The notes: generated by a model from the sequence alone, not told the origin. Positions 20,091 through 31,326 are shown, counted from the stretch's first letter. The stretch: DNA of 64,000 nucleotides from Botryococcus braunii (GCA_002005505.1 MVGU01001203.1:57501-121500); one strand, 5' to 3'. Numbers and translations: made by a program.

Positions 20091-21302
20091 ATGGGGGACT
20101 TGGAGCCGAAGCTGGGGGGGCTTGGTGGGGCTCCGGAAGTTCCGCCAGGGAACCCCGTTGGGCATGACGTAAACGCCATGCTTGGGCAGGTGGTTGGCCT
20201 GATGGCCCAGGTTGTTCAATCAAGCAACAGGACAAATGAGACCATGATGGCTCACATAGAGGCCGAAAGGGAGGCTCGGGAAGCCGACCGCCGCGAGCGT
20301 GAGGCTCGTGAAGGGCCTCGAGGTAAGGCATTTTCGCCAAATGTCGGGAAAATCAAGGAGTTTTTGGGATTCTCCAGTGATATGTCTCCAAGGGAGTGGT
20401 TAAGCCACGCCAAGACGAGATTTTCGTCTCCAACCTCGGGGGTTGAGGAAGACGATCAGGTAAGGCGGGCTGCAGCTAGCCTGGCTGGTCCGGCCTTAGT
20501 CCAATGGAATAATTCCATCAAGGGTGGAGATGTGCTTACATGGGAGAAGCTTGAAAATTTCCTGTTGACCCATTACGGACGATTGGAGGATCCTGAGGTC
20601 CTTTTGCAGGCAAGAAGGGCAATTCGAAAAGGAGCCCTTGGGGTCTTGGTGCAGCCTGACCTCCTGTCCGCGGTTGGGGCAGATGATGTAATTAAGCTTG
20701 ATGATCCAAATGTTGCCAATTTGTTGAAGGAATTTCATGATGTTTTTCCTGATGAATTGCCTTCTCAATTGCCTCCTGATAGGGGAGTAACCCATGCGAT
20801 TCCCATTCCAGATGGACAGGTTCCCCCTGTCAAGGCAATGTACAGGTTGTCTCCCGTGGAGCGGGAGGAAGTGACCAAAACATTGCAAGAGCTATTGGAA
20901 AAAGGGTTTATTGAACCCAGTTCTTCCAATTTTGCGAGTCCAATTCTGTTTGTGAAAAAGAAAGATGGGACTCTAAGGATGGTAATTGATTACAGGGGTG
21001 TAAACAGAATGACTCTGAAAAATACATTTCCACTTCCACGAATTGATGATTTGCTTGATCAATTGTCTGGTGCTAACGTGTTTTCTTCTGCTGAAAGGAT
21101 GCTTGATCTGCTTTCGGGGTACCATCAGATCAGGATTACAGATGAAGATGTACCGAAGACTGCATTTCGTACGCCACAAGGCCTTTTCCAGTTTAAGGGA
21201 ATGATGGCGTCCACCGCGCATATGTGCCACAAGGGCAAGGGATTCGGGAAGAAGTCATTGCGGCTTTCCATGACCGAGAGATTGCCGGGCACTTCGGAGT
21301 GA
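20091..21302 (+). pseudogene. Gypsy-C gag fused to truncated RT
   Basis: 403 aa. Residues about 1-180 are Ty3/gypsy gag ([42 protein letters not shown]). Near residue 185 ([18 protein letters not shown]) the frame jumps to the linker before RT ([20 protein letters not shown]), so gag's end and the protease are deleted. RT runs through [20 protein letters not shown] and [20 protein letters not shown], then stops before the YxDD motif. An ATG at 20060 in another frame ([13 protein letters not shown]) is a better native start; a G7 run at about 20114-20120 probably slipped by one base. Confidence 0.85.
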
Positions 21303-22567
21303 GAAAAACCTTGAAGGCGGTGCAACGAGGAATTTATTGGCCAAAGATGGACCAAGATGTTCAACGGTATGTTTCCTCGTGTGACTCCTGCCAGAGGAAT
21401 AAGCCTCTCGTAGGAAGGCCACAAGGTGTGCACACTCCCCTTCCCATCGCGGACACCCCTTGGGAGAGCGTTTCCATGGATTTTGTGACTGCTTTGCCTC
21501 GTTCGAAGAAGGGACATGATGCAGTACTTGTGGTGGTGGACCGTTTTACTAAGATGGTGAAGTTCATTCCCACTACGATAACGGTGACGGCCGAGGGTGC
21601 GGCGCGCTTGTTCTTTGATAATGTCTTTCGCACGATGGGCATGCCGAAAGAGATCATATCAGACCGTGACCCGCGTTTTACGGGTAAGTTCTTCAGGGCG
21701 CTCTGTAAACTAATGGGGACAAAGCAAAGTTTCTCGTCAGCTTTTCATCCTCAGAGTGATGGACAGACTGAGAGGACTAACCGGGTGTTGGAAGATGCAT
21801 TGCGGCACTTTGTGGCTCCCGACGGGACTGATTGGGATGAGCATTTGTCATCCATTGAGTTTGCCGTGAACAATGCTTATCAGGAATCCACACAAAACAC
21901 ACCCTTCTACCTCAATTATGGTAGGCATCCAAGAGTCCCCGGGCACCCAGAATTCCCTTCAAAGGTGCCTGAAGCGCAAGGATTTGAAGAACGTTATCAG
22001 CAGCTATGGAAAAGAGCCAAACAGTGCTTGCAAGCTGCGGTGGATAGGCAAAAGGCCTACGTGGATAAACACAGAGTTCCCATGTCATTTGTCGAAGGTG
22101 AACAAGTGTTATTGGCTACTAAGAATGCTCAGCCAAAGAATGTGTTGGGAAAGAAGCTCTTGCCTAAATGGATGGGTCCTTTCACGATTGTGGGGAAAGT
22201 GAATGAAGTGGCGTATCGCCTTGATCTTCCAGAGACCCTCAAATGGCATAATGTTTTCCACGTCTCTTTACTCAGGAAATACATTGATGGGGGTCGTGTG
22301 CAACCTCCCCCGCTGCCGGAGATCGTGGCGGGCGAACCTGAGTACCATGTTGAGAAGGTGTTGGCACACCGACTCGTGGGACGAAACATGGAGTTCCTGA
22401 TCAAATGGAAGGGATATGCACAGGAACATAACAGCTGGGAACCAGCTGTGGCTATTTTAGAAAACTGTGAGAATTTGGTCAATGAATATTGGAGTCAGTC
22501 AGGGACTCGGCCGACAGGGTCTGCGCACGGTCGCGTACGTGGCAGGACTGGGCGCCCAACCCAGTGA
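21224..22567 (+). CDS. Gypsy-C integrase with chromodomain
   Basis: 447 aa, intact after the deletion junction near 21220. Zinc domain: [18 protein letters not shown] .. CDSCQRNK. Core: [16 protein letters not shown] and DGQTERTN give the three acidic residues. The C-terminal domain ([33 protein letters not shown]) is followed by a chromodomain ([31 protein letters not shown]) and a basic tail. It has no start codon of its own in an intact element, being the end of pol. Every catalytic residue is kept although the rest of pol is gone. Confidence 0.9.
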   Translation: MPQGQGIREEVIAAFHDREIAGHFGVRKTLKAVQRGIYWPKMDQDVQRYVSSCDSCQRNKPLVGRPQGVHTPLPIADTPWESVSMDFVTALPRSKKGHDAVLVVVDRFTKMVKFIPTTITVTAEGAARLFFDNVFRTMGMPKEIISDRDPRFTGKFFRALCKLMGTKQSFSSAFHPQSDGQTERTNRVLEDALRHFVAPDGTDWDEHLSSIEFAVNNAYQESTQNTPFYLNYGRHPRVPGHPEFPSKVPEAQGFEERYQQLWKRAKQCLQAAVDRQKAYVDKHRVPMSFVEGEQVLLATKNAQPKNVLGKKLLPKWMGPFTIVGKVNEVAYRLDLPETLKWHNVFHVSLLRKYIDGGRVQPPPLPEIVAGEPEYHVEKVLAHRLVGRNMEFLIKWKGYAQEHNSWEPAVAILENCENLVNEYWSQSGTRPTGSAHGRVRGRTGRPTQ

Positions 22568-23080
22568 GGAGGCTGCGCGGGGCTATCCCCGGGGCCACAG
22601 GGGCACCTGAAACTCACCTGTCTGGAAGGCCTTGAGGTAACTTGACCAGTTACCCACGTTTGTTTTTAAATCCAAATTGCTCAGAGAGACAGTTACCTAG
22701 CACTCTGAATAGACTGCAGGGATAGCCGTTGGGCCGAGAGTAACCAATCTCTCATCGATGCTGATGCAAGTGAAGTTTTGGCAAAAGGGGACGCCCTCGA
22801 GCTAATTCGACACGGTTGCTAGCATGCTACCTTTTGTATGCACACTACAGGGTAAGTACAGAATGGCTATACATGCCATTGATGGATATTTAAGGTTGTG
22901 CTAATGGTCCCCCAGGCAATGGTAAGTCCTGGAGTACAACCCCTGACCGTCCCGCGTTTGGAAGATTTTCCTGCGGGCATAATGTTGTAGAGCGAGTGTG
23001 GAGCTCTATCAGGACTGCGTTCAGTGACCAATGATTGTTTCCAGTTGCCGAGGGCGGCAACCCTCTTGGTGGGGAGGAGC
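22568..23080 (+). other. Gypsy-C 3' untranslated region and polypurine tract
   Basis: About 510 bp without coding potential, ending in GGTGGGGAGGAGC (23068-23080), the purine-rich primer next to the 3' LTR. Confidence 0.75.
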
Positions 23081-23428
23081 TGTAGCGATCGGGAAGATAG
23101 GCTCGAGGATCGAGGCCTCGTATCGATCAGCGATCCGGAACAATCCGATAGAACCGAGGCTGTACATCGGTGGTCCGAACCGGGCGTGGGTCCCCAGGCA
23201 GGTCCTGATGGTCTCGAGGCTCTGGTGCCTCGGGGTTGACAATCCCGAGGCATAGCGGAGCTCTCGAGGGGATTTCCGGAGGGCTCGAGGCTGGAGGCCG
23301 AGCTATATAAAGGGAAATCCCTAGGCGAAGGGTCATTCCTTGCCGAACCTATAATAATATCATTAAGAGAGTGACTTCGATTGCCTATTGATTACTTAAT
23401 TGTTTAATTGACTTCCGCTGGTGTTACA
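23081..23428 (+). repeat. 3' LTR of gypsy-C
   Basis: 348 bp, apparently identical to 19649-19996, TATA box at 23304-23310. Followed by the target duplication ATATT. Confidence 0.95.
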
Positions 23429-23433
23429 ATATT

Positions 23434-23612
23434 TCTGTAGAAGTGGTGGATAGATACCTTCTCGAAACCGGGCGTCTGCGTCCCGACTGTGCTGCTGTTG
23501 CCATTGGTGTTGCCAGGAGGCCAAACTTCTCGGTGATACTTGGACGGAAGGCGTCGGAGGTTCCATGGGTATAACAAGTCGAAGCAGAACACTGTTTCGA
23601 AATTGTAGTCAA
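23434..23612 (-). pseudogene. Helentron small ORF, 5' piece
   Basis: Minus-strand ORF beginning MTTISKQCSASTCYTHGTSD, serine/threonine and arginine rich, whose frame continues at 19643 once gypsy-C is set aside. Unrecognised. It lies between the 5' terminus of the Helentron and the ORF at 19343. Confidence 0.35.
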
Positions 23613-23664
23613 GGTGAATTGAGGTGATTCGTCGTATTACGGTTCTGGGCCCAGTGTGTTGGAA

Positions 23665-23800
23665 TCGAATTTCCAGAGCTCTCAGCGCTCGGAGTTACAG
23701 AGGTATCAGCGATGGTTGAGCTGCGCTCTCAGCGCTCGGAGTTCCAGAGGTATCAGCGATTGTTTTGCTGCGAACTGCCAGCGCGCGAATTGCTACGAAG
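23665..23800 (+). repeat. Left terminal repeats of the DIRS-like element
   Basis: Two copies of GCTCTCAGCGCTCGGAGTT with CAGAGGTATCAGCGAT, followed by TGCCAGCGCGCGAATT, which also occurs in the right terminal units. Candidate half of a split direct repeat. Confidence 0.55.
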
Positions 23801-23829
23801 CCTTTGTCTGCCAATCCAGAGTCCCCAAT

Positions 23830-24489
23830 CGGGTTTACAATAGGTTGACTGAGCCTTTTGAGGTGGCCTTAGGGCTTGGAGACCCTACTCTAGTGGGAAA
23901 TTTTCCACCAGACCATCCACCTCCCCAGTATCCCAACTGGCAGCCTGCTGACACGCTGGCTGTCCTGCAGCATGCAGGATCCCCTTTGGCAGCCATCCTA
24001 GAGTGCCCCAGACTCTTGGGTATGGCTGACACCATGCTATTGGGCCGCCAAATTCCTTGTCAGCCTGGACCTCCCCTTAGCGCAGCAACCGCAGACCAAT
24101 ATTTCCAATGGCTCACTAGGGCCAATACCATCCAGCTGCTAGCCATAAAAGGAGCCACCATGCAGAAGAAGCTCAGCGCCTTTGATAGGTTCTGCGAATT
24201 CATGCGTGACACCGGCCGCCATGCCCTTCAGGCGACCCCCCAAGACATCAAAGTCCACATGACCCTGTGGGCTACTTCCAGTGGCAGATACAAGCATCAA
24301 GGCTTGGACCTTGTCGCCCCCATCAGCATGCGATGCTTACTGTCCTTCTTAGCCACCGAGTTTGACCGCTATGCCACCACACATGGCAACTGGGATCCCC
24401 TCCACGGCCGAGGTAACCCCTCCATTGAGCTACCTTTGAAACCCGTGCATTGCCGCCTGCCTTGCTCCTCCGTATCGTATTTTGAATAA
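23830..24489 (+). CDS. DIRS-like tyrosine recombinase, N-terminal exon
   Basis: The reading frame is open from 23656, but the first 60 codons fall in terminal repeats, so the real start is uncertain. It contains an N-terminal, SAM-like core-binding region: MQKKLSAFDRFCEFMRDTGR and ISMRCLLSFLATEFDRY. It is followed by a stop at 24489, then a second ORF from 24517 that carries on the same protein; a short intron or a break lies between, around 24471-24544. Confidence 0.6.
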   Translation, partial: RVYNRLTEPFEVALGLGDPTLVGNFPPDHPPPQYPNWQPADTLAVLQHAGSPLAAILECPRLLGMADTMLLGRQIPCQPGPPLSAATADQYFQWLTRANTIQLLAIKGATMQKKLSAFDRFCEFMRDTGRHALQATPQDIKVHMTLWATSSGRYKHQGLDLVAPISMRCLLSFLATEFDRYATTHGNWDPLHGRGNPSIELPLKPVHCRLPCSSVSYFE

Positions 24490-24516
24490 ACGTGTAACCA
24501 GTTTGTAAACGTGTAA

Positions 24517-25507
24517 GTGATGTACAGACTTGCACCTGCCGTAGGAAATCCCGTGCGCTCCCTTGATGTGGCTGAGTGGGCCACTGGCTACACTCGCTGG
24601 CTGGCCCATCTGGGCTACAATCCCCAGTCTGCACATCCCTGGAGTTTGGACGACCTGCGCCACGTGCTTGAACGTTTGGATGCTCGCATCGCCAGCACCA
24701 CTGGTGTCCCTTTGCTCCGCCTTCACCGGGATGCCTTCACCATGACCATCTTGTGGGAGACTTGCTCCAGGGGGGCTACTGCGGTCTCCTGGTGTCTGGA
24801 TGACTTGTGGTTGGCCTCGGGTGTGCCCCCCCCCCCTTTCTCCCTCGCCAGTTACCCCCCCCCACCCCTTTAACCCTGGTGGCCTGCCCCGCCATCCCTT
24901 GGCCCCCCTGCCAGGCCTTCCTGCGCTGTCCCCGTCAGTTTCCCATACTGCCCCCATATCCCCTCGCTCTCTTCATGACTGTGTGCTTGCGGTTGCAGGG
25001 GTCCCTGCTGCCCCCTATCTGTTCCCCACTCTGCACGTTCCGCTTGGCGCGACCATCTTCTTCAAGGCTATAGAGCTCAAGCACAACTTGCACCCAGAGG
25101 TGATGATCGTCACCCGCAGAGACGGCCCCCTGTGCCCCATCCAACGCCTCCACACCTTGCTCGCCCAGTCTGCTGCCCTGGGTCACCCCGTCACCCAGTT
25201 CCTGTGTCGCCCCTTGTCTGCCAACAAGGACCAATTCCTCGAGCGCAGCCTCAGCGTGGCTGCCTTTGAAGACGACATCGACACCCATTTTACAGCTGCC
25301 AACATCCCTTACCATGCTACCCTCCACGGGAGCCGGCGTGGTGCACTGCAGCACCATGACCAGCAAGGGCAGTCCCTGGAAGCTCTCGGTCTTCTTGCCC
25401 AGATCAAGACCCCCAACGTGACCAAGCGCTACATCGATCCTAACCGCCACCTGCCCTCCAAGTTGCCCAAAGGGAAGCGCCCTAACAAAAGAGCTCGCCT
25501 GGCCTGA
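24517..25507 (+). CDS. DIRS-like tyrosine recombinase, catalytic part
   Basis: Tyrosine recombinases cut and rejoin DNA through a covalent tyrosine. The catalytic Arg is probable in LWETCSRGATAV; the second block has HGSRRGALQHH (H-x-x-R) and the nucleophile is probably the Tyr in NVTKRYIDP. An intron is likely between about 24823 (CTCG/GTGTGC) and 24998 (a long pyrimidine tract, GGTTGCAG/GGG): the two ORFs 24517-24873 and 24800-25507 overlap in different frames across it. The tail PKGKRPNKRARLA is basic and nuclear-signal-like. It ends 7 nt before the RT stop on the opposite strand. Confidence 0.8.
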
Positions 25508-25513
25508 CCATGC

Positions 25514-27982
25514 TCAGGCCTGTCTGCGCTTCCTCTTCCCCCTCTCTCCCACATGGGCTGGCCTCACAGGCGGCTCGAACCATATCAGACTGCAGGTCAG
25601 GTGGCACTGATAATCCCCATCCTTCAACATGCTGGGTGGGAATCGTGAACCCAGTACGAACATGTGTTTCCTAGGAGGAACCGTGGTTTCTGCCTTAACC
25701 GGCAGGTGCAGCAGCCAGTTTTTCCACCTGGCTGGCATGTTGCAGACCACCAGGATGCAGTTTTTCCTCTCCTGTGCTATCTTGCCTATCACTTCCCTAA
25801 CGCGCTCCCTTGGTGGGAAGACCCATACCAAGGGTGTACCCTCTGCCGGGTCCAGAAGGCTCCATGGCATGACCAGGCCATCAGCTCCCATACCCTCTGC
25901 AGCAGGGTATTGTGTAAAGTACCTCCTAACCTGATGGAACTTGTCCACTGTTCCCGCAAAACAATCCCCTGTGGGGAACCCCCAGTTGCCCCCTTCTGGT
26001 AAACGACTCATGCATATGTGCCTGTAAATCCCTCTATCCAGAGCAAAGTCCCCAGCATCATCACACCTAGACAGCAGGTCAGCCCTTTGAATTTCTGGCG
26101 TGTCCCTTGGCACCCACTGGGCCCTTACTTCTACCTCTGCCTTAGCTGCTTCCTCAAACATAAGCCTGAGCTCCATGAGGGTGTGTGCTTTCCCATTCAT
26201 GCTGTTAACATTGGACACTGCCCCTTGGTTGTCACAAAACAGCAGCAGCACTGCTCCCCGCAACTTGCCACTATTTGCTTTAATACAAGACCTTACCAAT
26301 AAACATATATTTTTAACTTCCCTGTGGCAGGAAGACAATTCCCCTCTGCTCATTTGCTCCTGCTCTTCCACAGTGAAACTTTCCTGCATGGGCTGCACCA
26401 GCAGCTCTTCTGAGAAACCCCCATACCCCCTAGCAGAGGCATCCCCATAGCACACATATACAGGCCCCTCCTGCCTCCAAGGTTTTCCTTTCTGATTCCT
26501 CAGAGCCCCCTCCCAGTACCCCAAATCTTCCTCAGACAACTCTGCCAACTCCTCTGACAGGCTCTCACCCCACTCCTGGAGCCTCCCCATGGCTTGGAAC
26601 AACCTCCTGGTGTACAAAGGGGCCAGTCGTACCGCAGGACTGACACTCACTAGCAGGCCAGCCAGACTGGCCAAGTCCCTTTTTGTACTCCCTACTTTCC
26701 CCACCTGCCTGATTTGCTCTGTGATGTACTCTACCTTATCCTGAGGCACATAAAACGCCTGCTCCTCCAAATCCACCAACAAGCCCAAGTATTGACCCCT
26801 CCTTGTCGGGTCTGACACACACTTGCCCCTTGACAGACAGAAACCCAGAAAGGTCAGCAGCAGTATCAGTGCCCTCATCCCCAGCCTCCCCTGCCTCTCA
26901 CTGGCAGATATGAATATTGCATCGTCCACAAACGTGGTCATCCTGAGACCCCTTACCCTGAGGGGCCCATACACCTGGAGCATGAACCTGGTGTAGGTCC
27001 TGCAAGCCGACGATAACCCAAATGGCAAAACCGTGAATACATAAAACTTCCCCTGGAAACTCAGCCCCAGGTATTTTTGATCCTCCTGGTGCACCCTGAA
27101 GTGATGGTAGCCAGCCTTAAAGTCAGTCAGGCATAACCAGTCTCCAGGCCTTGCATACTGTGGTACGTCTGTCAACTTCTCATACGAGAAGCTCACATAT
27201 TTGTCAAACAAATTGATGTACCGAGCATCCAGAATCAGGCGCAGCTTGCCCTTCCTGTTTGCTGCTACCCCCAACCCACTGCATACCTGTACCTTATCTT
27301 CAGCCACTTCACGTACTGCCCCTGTGTTAAGCAAATCCTCCAAGGACGTCTTCACAAACGCCTCATGCAGTTGCACAGACTTTCTATTAGCAAACTGCAC
27401 TTTCCCAGGTTTGTCCCCTTGGAGCAACTCCCTGGCCCTCTGCCCTTGCCCAGCTACTGTGCCCTTCAACAGTTCCCACACCTGCTGTCTTCTTTGGCTA
27501 TACCTAGGGTGGCCCTTCTGCGCTTCGGTGTCCACCCCTACCCATTCCACCTTGACCCCGTGCCTGAGCCACGACAAAATCTTAAGCTGCTCTGCAGAGA
27601 GCGGTGCATCGCCCTGTGCCCACTTGAAATACTCCTCCCACGCCTTTATACGTCTATTTGGCACCCCTGCCACAAACTCATCGTCTTTAAGTGCCCTGCC
27701 CCACTCCTGCGCAAGCGACCATGGGGTGCCTGGGCCTGCTGGCTCCCCCACAGTACTGTTGCTCTCCTGCCAGGCCTCCAAAGCCTGATGTACTTCCTCC
27801 CACTTCACGTCTATGCTTGGCCCAACCCTATCACAACTTGCTATGAACCTTGTTGCTTGTGGAGCTTGACCTGCCCCACTGCCAGCCCCACCTTGTGGTT
27901 CTGTGGCTTCAGCCCAACCTGCCCCTTCCCAATCTGGCCCCCCCACCTCTAACTCTCCCGTTGACAAAAACACCCCCTGCAT
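25514..27982 (-). CDS. DIRS-like reverse transcriptase-RNase H
   Basis: 822 aa, intact. N-terminal 250 residues are a gag-pol linker. RT: LRLILDARYINLFDKYVSFS, CLTDFKAGYHHFRVHQEDQK, FTVLPFGLSSACRTYTRFM and the active site TTFVDDAIFIS. RNase H: VYVCYGDASARGYGGFS, ELSSCHREVKNI, LLFCDNQGAVSNV, RADLLSRCDDAGDF. The C-terminal block (DCFAGTVDKF .. WVFPPRERVREVIGKIAQER) is the domain that follows RNase H in DIRS elements. The ATG is four bases after the stop of the gag exon at 27986. Clearly DIRS-type rather than gypsy, copia or LINE. Confidence 0.9.
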   Translation of the reverse strand: MQGVFLSTGELEVGGPDWEGAGWAEATEPQGGAGSGAGQAPQATRFIASCDRVGPSIDVKWEEVHQALEAWQESNSTVGEPAGPGTPWSLAQEWGRALKDDEFVAGVPNRRIKAWEEYFKWAQGDAPLSAEQLKILSWLRHGVKVEWVGVDTEAQKGHPRYSQRRQQVWELLKGTVAGQGQRARELLQGDKPGKVQFANRKSVQLHEAFVKTSLEDLLNTGAVREVAEDKVQVCSGLGVAANRKGKLRLILDARYINLFDKYVSFSYEKLTDVPQYARPGDWLCLTDFKAGYHHFRVHQEDQKYLGLSFQGKFYVFTVLPFGLSSACRTYTRFMLQVYGPLRVRGLRMTTFVDDAIFISASERQGRLGMRALILLLTFLGFCLSRGKCVSDPTRRGQYLGLLVDLEEQAFYVPQDKVEYITEQIRQVGKVGSTKRDLASLAGLLVSVSPAVRLAPLYTRRLFQAMGRLQEWGESLSEELAELSEEDLGYWEGALRNQKGKPWRQEGPVYVCYGDASARGYGGFSEELLVQPMQESFTVEEQEQMSRGELSSCHREVKNICLLVRSCIKANSGKLRGAVLLLFCDNQGAVSNVNSMNGKAHTLMELRLMFEEAAKAEVEVRAQWVPRDTPEIQRADLLSRCDDAGDFALDRGIYRHICMSRLPEGGNWGFPTGDCFAGTVDKFHQVRRYFTQYPAAEGMGADGLVMPWSLLDPAEGTPLVWVFPPRERVREVIGKIAQERKNCILVVCNMPARWKNWLLHLPVKAETTVPPRKHMFVLGSRFPPSMLKDGDYQCHLTCSLIWFEPPVRPAHVGERGKRKRRQA

Positions 27983-27985
27983 GAT

Positions 27986-28408
27986 TTAATTTCTATGTAC
28001 CCACCCCCTTCCCTTGTGCTCCTGCAGATGTGTGAACATGCAGAACTTTTCTCCTGCAATGGCATTGCATATCCCATCCAACCACCAGCCTCTGCAGCAG
28101 TCCTTGGGCGCCTGCCTTGCCCCAGGATAATGTGTGAGATCAAAACCCCCATTTTGCAGCTGCTTCCTCTTTGGGGTCCCCGCGCCCCCGCGCCCCTGAC
28201 CGCCCGGAGATCCGTAGTTGGGTGCAGCCGCTGCACGTTGCTGAAGACTCGTCGTCAGGACCGTGACTTGTGCACTTGCTTTCTCCTCCAAATGCACACT
28301 GTGTGCCTTGTCTTGCAAGACAGCATAATCCAGCTGCCACCGCTCCGCGAACAGGTAGTCCAGCAGCCCTTTTATCTTCCCCGCCTGCACCCGGTGCCTC
28401 TCTTGCAC
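27986..28408 (-). CDS. DIRS-like gag, last exon
   Basis: 140 codons in frame to TAA at 27986. A basic, glycine-rich stretch precedes a compact Cys/His cluster (CCRGWWLDGICNAIAGEKFC .. H), similar to the zinc motif at the end of DIRS gag proteins. The ATG at 28408 need not be a start; a splice acceptor just upstream is likely. Confidence 0.55.
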   Translation of the reverse strand: MQERHRVQAGKIKGLLDYLFAERWQLDYAVLQDKAHSVHLEEKASAQVTVLTTSLQQRAAAAPNYGSPGGQGRGGAGTPKRKQLQNGGFDLTHYPGARQAPKDCCRGWWLDGICNAIAGEKFCMFTHLQEHKGRGWVHRN

Positions 28409-29216
28409 TACATATGGTTTGTTTCACCATGTTTGCCCCTCGGGCAATCTGACTTTTCCTCCCGAATAGGCCCTGGCGTCCCCGGCGCCAACTGTCTCTC
28501 CCGATCGCCGGCTGCCCGAACCCTTGGCCCTCCTTTTGGCCGTGCAAGCTTTACAACCCTGTTCCCCTTACCTCTGACAAGAGTTAAGTATCTCTTTTAC
28601 AGCCTAAAGCTCACGCTTGTGGTTCCCCCTTTTTGCCTCGCCTGACTCCCCTTCCCCTGCCTTGACCTGTGTGCTCTCTCCCTCCCTGGATGCTACCTGC
28701 ATGCGTCCTGGTCCCCTACAGCCCTCACTTGATAGCTGCTGCCCCTTTCTGACGACCCTCCACGGCCATGCGTGACTCACCCGGTACGCCATAAGGCCCT
28801 CCACTCTCCCCCAGCCCTTGCCTGCTTTGCCAGCTAAGCCTCACTACAGTGTTCTCAGCTGCAGCTCGCTCGCAACGAGCTGCCCAAAGCATGCCCATGA
28901 AAGAATCACTTTACAGTGCCGTTCTGCGCATTCAAATCCTACGTTGCCCTGCCCTGCTTGCCCTGCCTTTACCACAGCCCAACAAACTGCACAGGCAGGT
29001 CCTACAGCCATATGCCACATGCCCTAGTCTCTGTCGCCTGACTCCCCAGGCCCTGTTCTTGGCTTTCACATAGCATGAGACCTGCTAGGAAAAACATGCC
29101 TTGGGCGCAACACCCCCCTGACTGCGTCCCCCACCTTGCGCTTCACTACTGCCAGCACTCAACTTGCCTAGCACTCTGGCCTATATGCAACTTGATAAGT
29201 CCGGTCGTGCGCTTAC

Positions 29217-29525
29217 CTTTTCCCTTGCCTGTAATTTCTTTGCCTCTGAGTCGCTGGACTCGATGGAGATGTTTGCGTAGTTCTTGTTCTGCAACTGTTT
29301 GTCCAGCCGCAGCTCATGTGCTGCTACTTCCAGCGCCCTCTTGTAGAAATCCCTGGCACCTCTGCCGGTTTGGTTGTAGTCCTTTCTGCAGTCTTCCCTG
29401 AGTTCTGTAGCTCGCCTGGCAAGATCCTGCCAATCATCCTCGTGCTTGCCTCTGGTGGCTGCTGCCACCCTCTGTGCCATGGCCCTGACCTTTTCCCTGG
29501 CGCTGCCCTGCTCCCAGGCGACCAT
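29217..29525 (-). CDS. DIRS-like gag, probable middle exon
   Basis: About 100 charged, coiled-coil-like codons (REKVRAMAQRVAAATRGKHE, ALEVAAHELRLDKQLQNKNY, ISIESSDSEAKKLQAREK). It is followed on minus by the donor AAAAG/GTAAGC at 29211-29217. The acceptor side is not clear. Placed in gag by position only. Confidence 0.45.
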
Positions 29526-30663
29526 CCCTCAGCTTAAGTGCATCCCATATCAAATGTCAGCCTCTTGCTGGTATGATAACCCATGCACCAAGACTGTACC
29601 TTATTTTCCCTTGTACCTTATGTCAGCAACGTGGCCCCTTCCCTTTGGCCTGCTAGCCTTGCCCTCTTCCCACTTAAAGCTGTCTCCTGTCCCACAGCAT
29701 GTTAACCTCCCTGGTGCTATTGTTTCCATTGCTTTTTGGGGGGTCTCTGCCTGCCTGACACCTCCCCCTTGAGGTTCTGCTGTGATACCCCCTCTTCCAA
29801 GCTCCCTCCCTTCCTCTTGTTGGTCTCTTCCCCTGATCCCTTCCCTTTCCAACAAGGATACCACCTTGCCCAGCATGCTCCCATCTCCCTGTGGTGGCAC
29901 CCTTCCTGCAATATGACTGTACCTTATTTTTTGCTGTACCTTATGCGAGCCCCCTTGCCCTGGCACCCTGGCCCTGGCCTCCCGGCTCTCACCCTCCTGG
30001 CCCCTGCCTCCTGGCCCCCAGGCACAGGCCCCCTGGCCCTCCAGCACTGGCCCCCTGGCCCAGGCCTCCCTGGCCTCCCGGCCCTGGCCCCCTTGCCCCC
30101 TTGGCTCTGCCCTTGGCCTCTGGCCTGCCCCCCCCCTTGTGCGTTTGACTAATGCATGTTGCCCTCTGGTCTCCAACCGCCTTAAAAGGCCTCCCCATAT
30201 TCCCCTGAATTGCCCTGGCCTTCTTGCCTACATTCCAGTTAATCCCACAGGTAGCCTTGCTCTTGCCAGCCTCCAGGTAACCTTGTCCCCTTCCCCCTCG
30301 AGCTTATGACACCCTGCCTTTCCTCTCTTCAAAGGGATTTGGCCTCCAACCGGCACCCCAGCTTCTTTGACCAATGGCATACGTTAGACACCTCAGTCTC
30401 CCTGTCCTGCCAGCCCTGTATCCCTTGGCCTGACCTTCATTTCTCAGTTCCCGCACCCCAATGTGCGACGTAGCCGTGACTCTGCGCTTTTGTTGCCTTT
30501 GAGCCTGCTGTTGCCCTTAGTTAGTCCGCAGGGTTAGTACATATTTCCTGATTTATGTCTACTGCACTGCGAGACTTGCCAGGTGCTGCCTACTGCAGCT
30601 TGCAACCCAATCGTTCTTGCATGAACCCTCCTATTTTGCGATAAAGTTAAACTAACTTCTTAC
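29526..30663 (-). other. Probable intron of the DIRS-like gag, C-rich
   Basis: No gene seen. Minus-strand intron between the donor at 30658-30663 and the exon near 29525. It holds a CCTGGCCC-type low-complexity tract (about 29955-30120) and two copies of ACTGTACCTTATTTT (29592, 29922). The similar gap 28409-29216 is also best explained as intron. Confidence 0.4.
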
Positions 30664-31326
30664 CTTGTGACTCTCCGCCGCCTGTTCAGCGCGAGTCAGC
30701 AACCTGCTACGATCTTCGTCCGAACTGGCAAGCTCAGACGAAGAGAAGCTGCCCGAGGAGCTCCTGCGTCTCTTGCTGTGTTTCTTTGTTTTCCTTTGTA
30801 ATTTATTTACCTGTTTCAACGTTTCTTTTGAAGGCGGCGACGCGACTGCCCTGTTGGTTACTTGCTCCCCGTGGCTGGCCCACTCTTTAGGTACTGGCTC
30901 TATTCTGTTCACGAACACCCTGTCTAGCCTGTCGAAAACTTCTGATGGGGCTAACCAAACCCTTAGAGGATTAAACTTGGGTGCAGCTGACGGATTACTT
31001 AGAACTGAGCTCGAATAGGGCGAGTTTGGACTGAATAACGATGTGTGCACTCTAAACACGACCTGTTTGGTGTCCCCTGGGGACCCGGCAGCCCTCTTAG
31101 CTATCACCTCAACAAAGTGCTCTTCATTCAACTCTTCGAGACCGCCATAATATATGACGGCGACCTCGTAGAGTTTGTGAGGATCTGCTTCCTTTCCTAT
31201 TAGAGCGAAACCACATGACTTTCCGGACTGAGCTTTAGCTCGAAAGTCGTCCGGTGGATCAATGTTAGCTGCCCAAGCTTCGAAAAGGGGTAACACATCT
31301 CTTACCGCCCCAGCACCTGACGCCAT
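30664..31326 (-). CDS. DIRS-like gag, first exon
   Basis: Starts MASGAGAVRDVLPLFEAWAA at 31326 and reads 221 codons to a clear splice donor, AAG/GTAAGA at 30658-30663. Contents: a folded N-terminal region (SCGFALIGKEADPHKLYEVA), a hydrophobic-poor centre and a basic serine-rich end (KLQRKTKKHSKRRRSSSGS). It stands where gag is expected, ahead of RT. An upstream in-frame ATG at 31389 is possible but adds a leader-like hydrophobic stretch. Confidence 0.55.

Larger units (their letters stand above)
19649..23428 (+). mobile_element. Gypsy-C, internally deleted chromovirus
   Basis: A 3.8-kb element with TSD ATATT (19644-19648, 23429-23433). LTRs are 348 bp each and look identical, so insertion was very recent. 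PBS at 20000-20013. Gag is fused to RT by one deletion and RT to integrase by another; protease, most of RT and RNase H are missing. Such an element must be moved by proteins of an intact relative. Confidence 0.95.

Noticed and set aside
24430..24957. A 175-codon minus ORF opposite the recombinase
   Set aside because: Antisense to the plus-strand recombinase, glycine-rich from the C-run at 24828-24865; no domain.
27201..27952. Two 195-codon plus-strand ORFs
   Set aside because: Shadows of the DIRS-like RT-RNase H gene on minus in a GC-skewed region.
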